Shown in pieces: positions 8,211 to 16,009 of a stretch of 64,000 nt of DNA. The translations under genes and the position numbers were made by a program. Location of the stretch: assembly GCF_002760435.1 (NCBI RefSeq), contig NZ_AUUU01000006.1, positions 1 through 64,000 of the forward strand, in the 5' to 3' direction. The notes beneath the pieces were generated by a model. It was not told the origin of the DNA. It did no database searches and saw only the letters and a program-made list of their open reading frames with translations. The stretch is from Clostridium sp. LS. Its GTDB lineage: Bacteria > Bacillota > Clostridia > Clostridiales > Clostridiaceae. Numbering within the stretch: the first letter of the stretch is position 1; the number at the start of each line of letters is the position of its first letter.

Positions 8211-8573
8211 TTACCTGTCTGAATATTTATTTTGAGTTATTGAATAGTTATAAATTTCTATATTATCATCAATGAATCCTCTTCTTTGAGCACCCAATAA
8301 AGTATGATACATATTTTCTCTTCCTACAGAATTATCAGTATGTAGGTATATTTTATCGGCTCTTAATCCTTGAGCACATATGTATTTAACTAAATCATAT
8401 CCTGTAGGCAAAAGATTTCCTAGCTCATCAACGCCTAAGTCGTGATCAAGGGAAAGTATTCCAATATTATAATTTTCAAAATAGTATTTTGCCTGTTCAA
8501 CAGTTCTTGAGATCGTAAACCCCTCAGGACAGGCACGCAAATCATCAACATATAAGTTTATCTTTTTCTTCAT
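8211..8573 (-). CDS. Cyclic-phosphate processing receiver-like (cREC) protein
   Basis: The 120-residue single-domain protein carries an N-terminal (V/L)DD-R acidic pair (NLYVDDLRACPEGF), the motif LSLDHDLG at about residues 40-47, TGYDLVKYI, and a C-terminal LHTDNSVGRENM stretch. These are the marks of the cREC family, a receiver-fold domain proposed from comparative genomics to process cyclic phosphate ends in RNA or nucleotides. The prediction is computational, as far as I know. It is the last gene of a likely three-gene unit and is followed by a terminator. A ribosome binding site GGGTGAT precedes the ATG. Confidence 0.75.
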   Translation of the reverse strand: MKKKINLYVDDLRACPEGFTISRTVEQAKYYFENYNIGILSLDHDLGVDELGNLLPTGYDLVKYICAQGLRADKIYLHTDNSVGRENMYHTLLGAQRRGFIDDNIEIYNYSITQNKYSDR

Positions 8574-8619
8574 TATTTCTTATCACCCAAACTTTATTTT
8601 ATGATTTATTATGAGTAAA

Positions 8620-8946
8620 CTACATATATTCTTCTAAATACCTCTTCTCAATGTAACTTAATGCTTTTTGCAAATTTTCGAAAAGAATAAAGTGAGGATA
8701 GCTAACATCTATATTTTCAAAGTAAGTCAAGTGAAAAATAACATATCTTTCACCACCTATTACATACATAACATAATCGTTAGAATCACATTTAACTGTT
8801 GAATACTCGTTTCCCCATATATCTGGATAACAGTTATACACATACCCTGAATTCCTGGCAGGCCACTTTCTGAGTTCGTTACCCTCAATAACTGATTGCC
8901 CACGAGCCAGAAGATTATTTATTATTAGTATATCTTGTATAGCCAT
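8620..8946 (-). CDS. Hypothetical 108-aa protein
   Basis: I do not recognise this family. The protein is compact and soluble, with aromatic-rich beta segments (SGYVYNCYPDIWGNEY, YVMYVIGGERYVIFHLTYF) and a C-terminal helix (LQKALSYIEKRYLEEYM). The size and fold pattern resemble small immunity or conflict-associated proteins, but this is only an impression. It lies 46 bp upstream of the cREC gene and 60 bp downstream of the next gene, all in the same direction, so the three are probably co-transcribed. GGGAG precedes the ATG. Confidence 0.6.
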   Translation of the reverse strand: MAIQDILIINNLLARGQSVIEGNELRKWPARNSGYVYNCYPDIWGNEYSTVKCDSNDYVMYVIGGERYVIFHLTYFENIDVSYPHFILFENLQKALSYIEKRYLEEYM

Positions 8947-9006
8947 TCCACTCCCATCAAATTAATTCTCCTTTCCATTATTTTATGAGTAACCTCAATT
9001 TATTTC

Positions 9007-9687
9007 TTACATATCATTACATACGATACATCCATTCCAAGATATAATTGCTCCATGTTCCTTACAAGTATGAAATCCATCTGGTACTTCAAGTATCGGA
9101 AATTTCTGTTTTTTTGCCCAATCATCATATTCATCATCATCTATGTACTTTTTAAACTTTATAGTTAGTTCTTCAAAATGATGACGTGCTTTTAATGCTA
9201 GTTCTTTAGATTTTTCATCACAATCACTATAATCTTTTGGTACTAAAGATTCAAGAATTTTATTATCCTCTAACCATAATGAATAGGTATTTTCATCTAT
9301 ATACTCAGAGGTAAAATTAAGCAGGAGAGTTTCAAATTTTTCTAAATATCTAAATACAAAATCTTCATTGGGTTGATAGCTTAACACCTCCCATCCAAGT
9401 TTCGCTTTTGCTCCATCCAGGACTTTTAAAAGAAACTGTCTTTCTTTTTCAAAAGTTTCTTTTTCCCACGGTATATCACATATATCAAAGCCATTGCAGC
9501 CCCTACCTCTTACTGTATCATCCCGCTCAACAAACCACTGAATTATTTCTTTTTCCTTTTTCTTAATTGCAAGCCTGGAACCACTCAATACTATAACTGT
9601 TAAAAAAACAGCCATTCCTCCATTTGACATACCTAGCCATTCTTCCACATTTTTATGATCTCGATGCAAACAAATGCTTACAGACAT
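9007..9687 (-). CDS. Hypothetical protein with C-terminal zinc-binding motif
   Basis: The 226-residue protein ends with HTCKEHGAIISWNGCIVCND, where C-x2-H and C-x2-C pairs 10 residues apart suggest a small zinc-binding knuckle. The middle is rich in charged helices (KEKEIIQWFVERDD, KARHHFEELTIKFKKYI). I do not recognise the family. The frame is open from 9702, but that upstream ATG lies inside the GGGGGAG ribosome binding site; the ATG at 9687 is correctly spaced and preferred. It is the first gene of the probable unit with the 108-aa protein and the cREC protein, which suggests a shared role. Confidence 0.6.
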   Translation of the reverse strand: MSVSICLHRDHKNVEEWLGMSNGGMAVFLTVIVLSGSRLAIKKKEKEIIQWFVERDDTVRGRGCNGFDICDIPWEKETFEKERQFLLKVLDGAKAKLGWEVLSYQPNEDFVFRYLEKFETLLLNFTSEYIDENTYSLWLEDNKILESLVPKDYSDCDEKSKELALKARHHFEELTIKFKKYIDDDEYDDWAKKQKFPILEVPDGFHTCKEHGAIISWNGCIVCNDM

Positions 9688-9702
9688 AACAATCTCCCCC
9701 AT

Positions 9703-10307
9703 ATATTAATAACACTTTTCTTTGAATATCTAATACCGATCCAACTTAAGCCAATATTTTAATCTCCTTATTTTAATTTTTATATTTATTGAATCCGTTT
9801 TATGATATGAGCCATCATATTTAAAATTCTCCATCTAATCTTATAATCCATTGCTTTGTATATTCCGACTCTCATATATATAAGTCTGTATTTTCCAGCT
9901 TCACATTATTGACATAACAATTCTCTCCAATATGCGTTTTTCACGCCATACCTAGAAAGGCTATATGTTTAAATATTCACAATCCCTCAAAACGTCAATA
10001 TATTTGATTTCAACTAATATACTTCTGCCCTAAATCTTTATATTACTTACCCATATTCAAGACATTCTATCCTTATTATACTACAAAATTTTATTATTAT
10101 TCCTATATTTACCTAAAAAATCATATAACAGAATATATATATTTAAATGCACGACAAAAAAAGCCATTACAACTCTGTAATAAGCTTAACATTATCATCA
10201 TTTTCAAACTAACTTTTCAAAAAATCCGATTGATTCTTTAATCAATTAAACACTACTTTGTACTTATTGATACATAGATAAAATATACATAAGATGCACT
10301 TAAACTT
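9703..10307. other. 600 bp without recognisable genes
   Basis: The stretch is very AT-rich, has stop codons in all frames at short intervals, and shows only a minor hairpin near 10172 (ATTACA/TGTAAT). I see no gene, RNA or repeat in it. It separates the cREC gene group from the large palindrome and the phosphate genes. Confidence 0.5.
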
Positions 10308-10326
10308 TGTAATATATCCCATAACA

Positions 10327-10519
10327 GAAAGAAAGATCAACTATTTTGCGTAGCGTTGCATTGAGAATTAGACTGTTGAATTTCTTCATTAGAAGTTGTT
10401 CCATTTTTGCTTGTCCTGAGCATGCCTCAGGAGCAAGCAGAAATGGGTACAACTTCTAATGTTAGAAATTCACAGTCTAATTCTCTAGCAACCGAGCAAA
10501 AGTAGTTGATCCTTCTTTC
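10327..10519. repeat. 193-bp near-perfect palindrome
   Basis: Two arms of about 95 bp, centred near 10423, are inverted copies of each other with scattered mismatches. The outermost pairs are GAAAGAAAGATCAACTA and TAGTTGATCCTTCTTTC, and the centre is TCCTGAG-catgc-CTCAGGA. Weak symmetry extends to about 10308-10535. It has no open frame. It lies between the cREC gene group and the 3' end of phoU, so read-through from phoU would form a very long RNA hairpin. It may be a non-autonomous mobile repeat, a recombination hairpin, or an extended terminator. Confidence 0.85.
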
Positions 10520-10555
10520 GGTTGGCTATATGCTAAGTCTAAGCTCTTATCTTAT

Positions 10556-11218
10556 TTATTCATTTAAGTCTTCGTAAACCCCACTTTTAGAATAAATTGT
10601 ACATTCGCAAATATTTGTTACATGGTCTCCAATTCTCTCTAAATACTTTATAACAAATAAAAGACGAATACCCTTTTCAGTTAAATTTTCGCCACCCTTT
10701 ATCTCATCAACAAGTCTTGTAAATAATAATCTATATAATGAATCTATTTCATCATCTTTTTCACAAATTTTATAAGCCATTTTGTCGTCACTATTAACAT
10801 AAGCATCAATAGCTGAGCCTATCATCATTCTTACTTTCTTCTCCATATCCCATAATGATTCCAAACTATTCTGGAATGAATTTATGTTTCCACCTATTGT
10901 TTTTGTTATTTTACAAATATCTACTGCATGATCTGCCATTCGTTCTAAATCTGCCGCTATTTTTGATGCAGTTATAACTTTTCTTAAATCTGTTGCTTTA
11001 GGCTGCTCAGCTGCAATAAATTTAATACACTGATCCTCAATTTTCTTTTGCAATTCATCAACTTTATCATCATATTTAATAATATTATCAGCCAGTTGTA
11101 TATCATGTTTTTTCAAACTAAACATACTCTCATATATTTGTTTCTCTACCAAATTGGCCATAATGACCAATTGTCTGTTTATGCTTTTTACCCTAAAATC
11201 CTGTGATCCTCTTGTCAT
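10556..11218 (-). CDS. phoU: PhoU-like phosphate regulator, second copy
   Basis: The 220-residue helical protein carries two PhoU repeats with the acidic metal-binding motifs DLERMADHAVDI and LERIGDHVTNI. PhoU restrains the PstSCAB transporter and the PhoR kinase when phosphate is plentiful. The start at 11218 is chosen over 11230 because AAAGGTG is correctly spaced. It closely resembles the phoU at 11527 in length and sequence and follows it, but an intrinsic terminator separates the two, so it probably has its own promoter or receives read-through. It may be a paralogue that tunes a different transporter or condition. Confidence 0.88.
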   Translation of the reverse strand: MTRGSQDFRVKSINRQLVIMANLVEKQIYESMFSLKKHDIQLADNIIKYDDKVDELQKKIEDQCIKFIAAEQPKATDLRKVITASKIAADLERMADHAVDICKITKTIGGNINSFQNSLESLWDMEKKVRMMIGSAIDAYVNSDDKMAYKICEKDDEIDSLYRLLFTRLVDEIKGGENLTEKGIRLLFVIKYLERIGDHVTNICECTIYSKSGVYEDLNE

Positions 11219-11470
11219 TGTACCATACACCTTTCTAGTGAAATCTATAGTTTACACATCCCCATATTTCCCAATTATAAAATTATTAGAAGACACTTTA
11301 GTTTTTACTAGATTCAGATTTCTTATTAGTACGTCACAAATTTGCATTTGTTTTAACATTATTATCTATTACAATAATTTTTTACTTTATATTAATCTAA
11401 ACATTTAAGTCAAGGAAGGCTTGATTACCAATCTAAATCCCTGAATCTATTATTATTCTATTTAAAAAAT

Positions 11471-11501
11471 AAAAGTGCCCTTAATACATAAGGACACTTT
11501 T
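11471..11501 (-). terminator. Terminator of the pst operon
   Basis: On the minus strand AAAAGTGTCCTT pairs with AAGGGCACTTTT around a short loop, ending in a T-run. It lies 26 bp after the phoU stop at 11527. The remaining leader of the second phoU (11219-11470) shows no gene and no convincing Pho box. Confidence 0.8.
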
Positions 11502-11526
11502 ATATATTACATAAATGTTTGCAATA

Positions 11527-12189
11527 CTATTCATTTAAATCGACATATACTCCAGTTTTAGAGAAAATAGTCCATTCACATATATTTGTTACATGGTCTC
11601 CTATTCTTTCTAAATATTTGATTACAAATAGTAATTGTGTTCCTTTTTGAATTAAATTTTCATCTAATTTAATTGCATTAATTAAATTTGTGAATAGAGA
11701 CTTGTAAAATGCATCTATTTCATCATCTTTTTCACAAATTTTATAGGCCGCTTCATCATCTTCATCTATATATGAATCTATAGCATTTTTAATCATTGCT
11801 CTAACTTTCTTATCCATTTCCCATAATTCATCTGAACAACCATTAAAAGAAGCTATATTTCCACCTATTCTTTTTGTTATTTTACAAATATCGACTGCAT
11901 GGTCAGCCATTCTTTCTAAATCTGTTACTATTTTTGAAGCAGTAAATACTCTTCTTAAATCTGTTGCAACTGGCTGCTCTGTTGCAATAAACTTAATGCA
12001 TTCTTCTTCTATAGTTTTTTGCATTTCGTCAACTTTATCGTCATCTTTGATTACTTGGTCTGCTTTATCTACATCGTAGTTTTTTAAACTAACCAAACTT
12101 TCGTATATTTGTTTTTCTACCAAACTAGCCATGTTCAGCAATTCCTTGTGTATAGTTTTTACTCTCGCTTGTTGAGATCCTCTTGTCAT
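11527..12189 (-). CDS. phoU: PhoU phosphate signalling regulator
   Basis: This 220-residue protein has two helical PhoU repeats with DLERMADHAVDICK and LERIGDHVTNICEW. It links PstB and PhoR, silencing the Pho response and limiting uptake when phosphate is sufficient. It is the last gene of pstSCAB-phoU, starting about 20 bp after pstB, and is followed by a terminator. The ATG at 12189 is preferred to the TTG at 12198 because it is better placed after AAAGGGG. A second phoU lies downstream. Confidence 0.93.
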   Translation of the reverse strand: MTRGSQQARVKTIHKELLNMASLVEKQIYESLVSLKNYDVDKADQVIKDDDKVDEMQKTIEEECIKFIATEQPVATDLRRVFTASKIVTDLERMADHAVDICKITKRIGGNIASFNGCSDELWEMDKKVRAMIKNAIDSYIDEDDEAAYKICEKDDEIDAFYKSLFTNLINAIKLDENLIQKGTQLLFVIKYLERIGDHVTNICEWTIFSKTGVYVDLNE

Positions 12190-12207
12190 TATAATCAAAA
12201 CCCCTTT

Positions 12208-12957
12208 CTAACCAAATCTACCTGTTATATAATCTTCTGTTCTTTTATCTCTAGGATTATAAAAGATATCCTCTGTTTTTCCGAATTCTATAACCTCACC
12301 ATTTAGAAAGAAGGCAGTTTTATCAGCAATTCTTCCTGCTTGTTGCATATTATGAGTTACAATTATAACTGTGTAATTCTTTTTTAATTCATCCATAAGT
12401 TCTTCCATTTTTCCAGTTGAAATTGGATCTAATGCTGATGTTGGTTCATCCATTAAAATTACTTCTGGTGAAACTGCTAATGTTCTAGCAATACACAACC
12501 TTTGTTGTTGTCCTCCTGACATTCCAAGAGCGCTTGATTTTAATCTATCTTTAGTTTCCTCCCAAAGGGCAGCTCCTTTTAAGCTCTTTTCAACGATTTC
12601 ATCTAAAACCTTTTTGTTCTTTGTCCCATGAATTCTAGGTCCATATGCAATATTATCATAAATGGACATAGGGAATGGATTTGGCCTTTGGAACACCATG
12701 CCCATCCTCTTTCTTAAATATATGTCATCATAATCTTTATATATGTCTTTTTCTTCAAATAATACCTGTCCTGTTATCCTTACAATTTCAATTAAATCAT
12801 TCATTCTATTTAAAGTTCTTAAAAAAGTGGACTTACCACAACCTGAAGGTCCAATTAATGCTGTAACCTCATTTTTATTTATAGACATATTAATACTTTT
12901 TAGAGCTTGATTATCTCCATAATATAAACATAAATCTTTGGTCTCAATAATATTCAT
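12208..12957 (-). CDS. pstB: Phosphate ABC transporter ATP-binding protein PstB
   Basis: This is a 249-residue ABC ATPase. Walker [14 protein letters not shown] is near residue 34, the PstB-specific segment [20 protein letters not shown] follows, then the signature [18 protein letters not shown] and Walker [14 protein letters not shown]. PstB drives high-affinity phosphate import together with PstC, PstA and the lipoprotein PstS. It sits between pstA (10 bp gap) and phoU, as in the standard operon. Confidence 0.96.
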   Translation of the reverse strand: MNIIETKDLCLYYGDNQALKSINMSINKNEVTALIGPSGCGKSTFLRTLNRMNDLIEIVRITGQVLFEEKDIYKDYDDIYLRKRMGMVFQRPNPFPMSIYDNIAYGPRIHGTKNKKVLDEIVEKSLKGAALWEETKDRLKSSALGMSGGQQQRLCIARTLAVSPEVILMDEPTSALDPISTGKMEELMDELKKNYTVIIVTHNMQQAGRIADKTAFFLNGEVIEFGKTEDIFYNPRDKRTEDYITGRFG

Positions 12958-12966
12958 AACTCTCTC

Positions 12967-13851
12967 CTACTTCCCATTATATGCTTTCATTAACCAATTT
13001 CCTAATAATCTTGCACCAACATTGAATATTAGAACTGCAATTATAAGAACTGCGGCTGTTCCATTTGCTATTTGAGCAGCATCAACTACTGTTCCTTCTG
13101 AATTTAACTTCCATATATGTACTGCTAGTGTTTCTGCTGGCTTAAATAGTGAAAATGCTGAACTATTTCCAGTGAAACTTACTGTATCAAAGTTTAAAGC
13201 CTTTGAACTTAATCCTGCAGTATATAAAAATGCTGCAGCTTCTCCAAAAATTCTTCCTGCTGCTAATATTATACCCGTTAATATCTCTCCCATAGCTGTT
13301 GGTACTGACAGTTTCACTAAGGTCTGCCATTTTGTTGCTCCAAGTCCAAGTGATGCTTCTTTAACTCTAAGACTAGCTGCCACTATAGCATTTTCAGAAA
13401 TTCTAGTCATAGCTGGTATATTTAATATACTTACAGATAAAGCCCCTGCAAGTATTGAATATCCCCATCCTGCCATATTAACAAAAACTAATAGACCAAA
13501 CATACCTATTACAATAGATGGTAGTGACGACATAGTTTCAAGAGACATTCTTATAAATTTAAGTATAGGCCCCTCCTTAGCATATTCAGCTAAGTAAATT
13601 CCTGCTCCAATTCCAATTGGAATTGTAATAATCAATGAAACAACTAAAATATAAAGTGAATTGAATAATTGCGGTCCAATTCCTCCACCTGCTCCTGTTA
13701 ATTTAGGATTTCCAAATAAAAACGATGCCTTTAGCATGCTTCCGCCTCTGTATAAAATATATATAATAAATGCGCCCAGTAAAACTACTATAAACATACT
13801 AATTATATAAAATACAATTGTTGCAATCTTATCAACTTTTTTTGCATCCAC
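12967..13851 (-). CDS. pstA: Phosphate ABC transporter permease PstA
   Basis: This 294-residue permease has six predicted membrane helices. The cytoplasmic EAA loop, with EASLGLGATKWQTLVKLSVPTA near residues 165-186, contacts the ATPase. GRIFGEAAAFLYTAG is a typical PstA segment. The start codon overlaps the pstC stop by one base, giving translational coupling. Together with PstC it forms the membrane channel for phosphate. Confidence 0.95.
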   Translation of the reverse strand: MDAKKVDKIATIVFYIISMFIVVLLGAFIIYILYRGGSMLKASFLFGNPKLTGAGGGIGPQLFNSLYILVVSLIITIPIGIGAGIYLAEYAKEGPILKFIRMSLETMSSLPSIVIGMFGLLVFVNMAGWGYSILAGALSVSILNIPAMTRISENAIVAASLRVKEASLGLGATKWQTLVKLSVPTAMGEILTGIILAAGRIFGEAAAFLYTAGLSSKALNFDTVSFTGNSSAFSLFKPAETLAVHIWKLNSEGTVVDAAQIANGTAAVLIIAVLIFNVGARLLGNWLMKAYNGK

Positions 13852-14744
13852 TATATTTCACTCCTTTTCTCAATCACTCTTACTAGAACTATAAATATAA
13901 ATGAAATTACAAGTAAGATGAATGCTAATGTCCATAAAGCATCATTCCATGCAGTTCCACCAACAGTATTTGCCATATCCATTGTTATAATACTTGTTAA
14001 TGTTGCCATTGAAGAAAAAATACCATCTGGCATCTTTACAGTGTTACCTATTACCATTTGAACTGCCAATGCCTCACCAAAAGCTCTTGCTATCCCAAGA
14101 ACTACACCTGTAAGTATTCCTGTCTTTGCACCTGGAACTATAACTCTATATATTGTTTGCCATCTAGTTGCTCCAAGCCCATAAGATGCTTCGATATGAT
14201 CAGGAGGTATTGTTGTTATAGCATCAATTGATAAAGTTGCAATAGTGGGCAATATCATTAATGAAAGAACCAAAACCCCTGCAATTAAAGAAAAACCCAT
14301 TCCCCCGGAACTTGATTTAATAAATGGCACTAACACCGAAATACCTCCCCATCCATATACAACAGATGGTATTCCAACCAAAATTTCCAAAGAAGGTTTT
14401 ATAATTTTTTTACCAAACTTAGTAGATATAACATTCACAAAAATTGCCAACGCAATGGCAATAGGTGCACTTAAAATTACTGCACCTATTGATACTGCGG
14501 TTGAGCCTAAGATGAAAGCTAGAGATCCAAAGGAAGGCTCTCCGCCTTTGTTCGGCTTCCAATTGTTTGTAAATAAAAACTCTGTGAAACTATATCCGTC
14601 ATTTGTAAATATCCTCAATCCTTTTGAAGCTATGAATACTATGATTGATATTGTTATTACTATTATTAATATTCCACATAGTCCTGCAAAGCCTTGGCCC
14701 AAATATTCATTTTTAAGCCTTTCTTTAAAACTTCTTTTTTCCAT
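13851..14744 (-). CDS. pstC: Phosphate ABC transporter permease PstC
   Basis: The 297-residue protein has an N-terminal cytoplasmic segment, six membrane helices, and an EAA loop EASYGLGATRWQTIYRVIVPGA near residues 182-203. ARAFGEALAVQMVIGN is the conserved PstC block. It pairs with PstA as the transmembrane heterodimer. It lies 30 bp after pstS and overlaps pstA by one base. Confidence 0.95.
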   Translation of the reverse strand: MEKRSFKERLKNEYLGQGFAGLCGILIIVITISIIVFIASKGLRIFTNDGYSFTEFLFTNNWKPNKGGEPSFGSLAFILGSTAVSIGAVILSAPIAIALAIFVNVISTKFGKKIIKPSLEILVGIPSVVYGWGGISVLVPFIKSSSGGMGFSLIAGVLVLSLMILPTIATLSIDAITTIPPDHIEASYGLGATRWQTIYRVIVPGAKTGILTGVVLGIARAFGEALAVQMVIGNTVKMPDGIFSSMATLTSIITMDMANTVGGTAWNDALWTLAFILLVISFIFIVLVRVIEKRSEI

Positions 14745-14774
14745 CTTCTCTCATCCCTTATCCCTTATACTGAA

Positions 14775-15692
14775 TTATTTTACTTTCATCTTACCGCCTG
14801 CAACAAATCCTAAATTATCTAAAACAGATTCATCAACTTTATTTGTAACATAATCAATGAAGTCTTTAGCTAAACCTGTAGCTTCACCTTTAGTGTACAT
14901 ATGACCCCATGACCAGAACTTATATGATCCATCTGCAATATTTGCTTTTTCAGCAGCTACGCCATCAAGTTTAACAATTTTTATAGCATCTTTTGCTTCT
15001 TGTGTTGACATATATGCAAGACCTAAATAACTAATTGCTCCATCATTTTCTTTCATAGCACTTAAAACTGCACCATTTGAATCTTGTGTTACTCCTAATG
15101 ATTCATTTTCTAAAGATTTATCTCCACCAAGAACTACCTTTTCAAATGTTGCTCTTGTTCCTGAACCTGCTGTTCTGTGAATTAAGAAAATTGGCTTATC
15201 TGGACCTCCAACTTCTTTCCAATTTGTAACTTTTCCTGAGAAGATATCTTTAAGTTGAGCAGAAGTTAAATTGTCTATTCCTAAACTTTTACTTACAGCT
15301 ACTCCAAATCCTTCAGCTACAACTTTATGGTCAACTAATTGGCCTGCCTTATCCTTGTCTAGTTTTTCTTCTGCAAATATATCTGAATTACCAATATTTA
15401 CAGTTCCATCTAATACTTGTGTTAAACCGGTACCAGAACCACCTGCTTGAGCACTTATTTGTGCATCTGGGTTTGCCTTATTATATGTTTCAATTGCTTG
15501 TTCCATTAATGGTAACAATGCTGATGATCCACTCATTGTTATAGATCCACTTACTTTTCCAGTTGATTCAGTTTTTGCTCCTGAATCTGATTTACCATCA
15601 TTTTTTGCTGAATTTCCACAGCCTACCATGGCACTTCCTAAAACTGTTACTAATAAAGCACCTACTACTAATTTTAATGTTCTTTTTTTCAT
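14775..15692 (-). CDS. pstS: Phosphate-binding lipoprotein PstS
   Basis: The protein starts with a lipoprotein signal (MKKRTLKLVVGALLVTVLGS, lipobox MVGC) and continues as a periplasmic-binding-fold protein. Phosphate-contact motifs are SGSSALLPLMEQ, AGGSGTGLTQVLDG and HRTAGSGTRATFE. It captures phosphate outside the membrane and delivers it to PstCA. The frame is open to 15710, but GTGGAGGG is correctly placed for ATG at 15692, giving 305 aa. It is the first gene of the pst operon and has a Pho-box-like array and a -10 element upstream. Confidence 0.95.
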   Translation of the reverse strand: MKKRTLKLVVGALLVTVLGSAMVGCGNSAKNDGKSDSGAKTESTGKVSGSITMSGSSALLPLMEQAIETYNKANPDAQISAQAGGSGTGLTQVLDGTVNIGNSDIFAEEKLDKDKAGQLVDHKVVAEGFGVAVSKSLGIDNLTSAQLKDIFSGKVTNWKEVGGPDKPIFLIHRTAGSGTRATFEKVVLGGDKSLENESLGVTQDSNGAVLSAMKENDGAISYLGLAYMSTQEAKDAIKIVKLDGVAAEKANIADGSYKFWSWGHMYTKGEATGLAKDFIDYVTNKVDESVLDNLGFVAGGKMKVK

Positions 15693-15762
15693 TATTGTTT
15701 CCCTCCACATAATAAATTCGACATTATACTATTTTAAACACTTTTCTATTTACATGTTCTAT

Positions 15763-15834
15763 AGTATACCCTTTTAGTTAATCCATTATTAGAGAGATGT
15801 TAAGTTATATTAGATGTATGTTAAGAAAATTTAA
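15763..15834 (-). promoter_or_regulatory. Pho-box-like direct repeats and promoter of pstS
   Basis: On the minus strand four TTAACA-like hexamers occur at about 10-11 bp spacing between 15834 and 15799: TTAAAT, TTAACA, CTAATA and TTAACA. This is the pattern bound by PhoP in Bacillus. A -10 candidate TATACT lies at 15763-15768, with only a weak -35 region (TAATAA), as expected for an activator-dependent promoter. The placement fits PhoP activation of pst. Confidence 0.6.
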
Positions 15835-15940
15835 CATTTCGCCAAAATAACAATCATTCTTTACCTCTTATATGACCTTATGTAATATATTTCCTCTATT
15901 GATTGAAAATTATGCACTTTCCTTTTTGTAATTAGTACCT

Positions 15941-15999
15941 AACTAGAATGAATAAATAAAGAACCACCGAGGGTGGTTCTTTATTTATTCATTCTAGTT
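15941..15999. terminator. 59-base perfect hairpin between phoR and pstS
   Basis: Two exact 28-bp arms (outer AACTAGAATGAATAAATAAA, inner GAACCACC) flank a 3-base loop GAG. It starts 11 bp after the phoR stop, so it very probably terminates phoPR; the T-rich part is within the stem rather than after it. It also insulates the pstS promoter region. Confidence 0.75.
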
Positions 16000-16009
16000 A
16001 TAAGAAGTT

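Noticed and set aside
11154..11408. 84-codon plus-strand frame near the second phoU
   Set aside because: It overlaps phoU on the opposite strand and the AT-rich leader, with no homology or ribosome binding site.
11219..11470. Possible Pho box before the second phoU
   Set aside because: Only isolated TTAAA-like hexamers are present, without regular spacing.
13172..14853. Long plus-strand frames opposite pstA, pstC and pstS
   Set aside because: They are antisense shadows of well-supported transporter genes.
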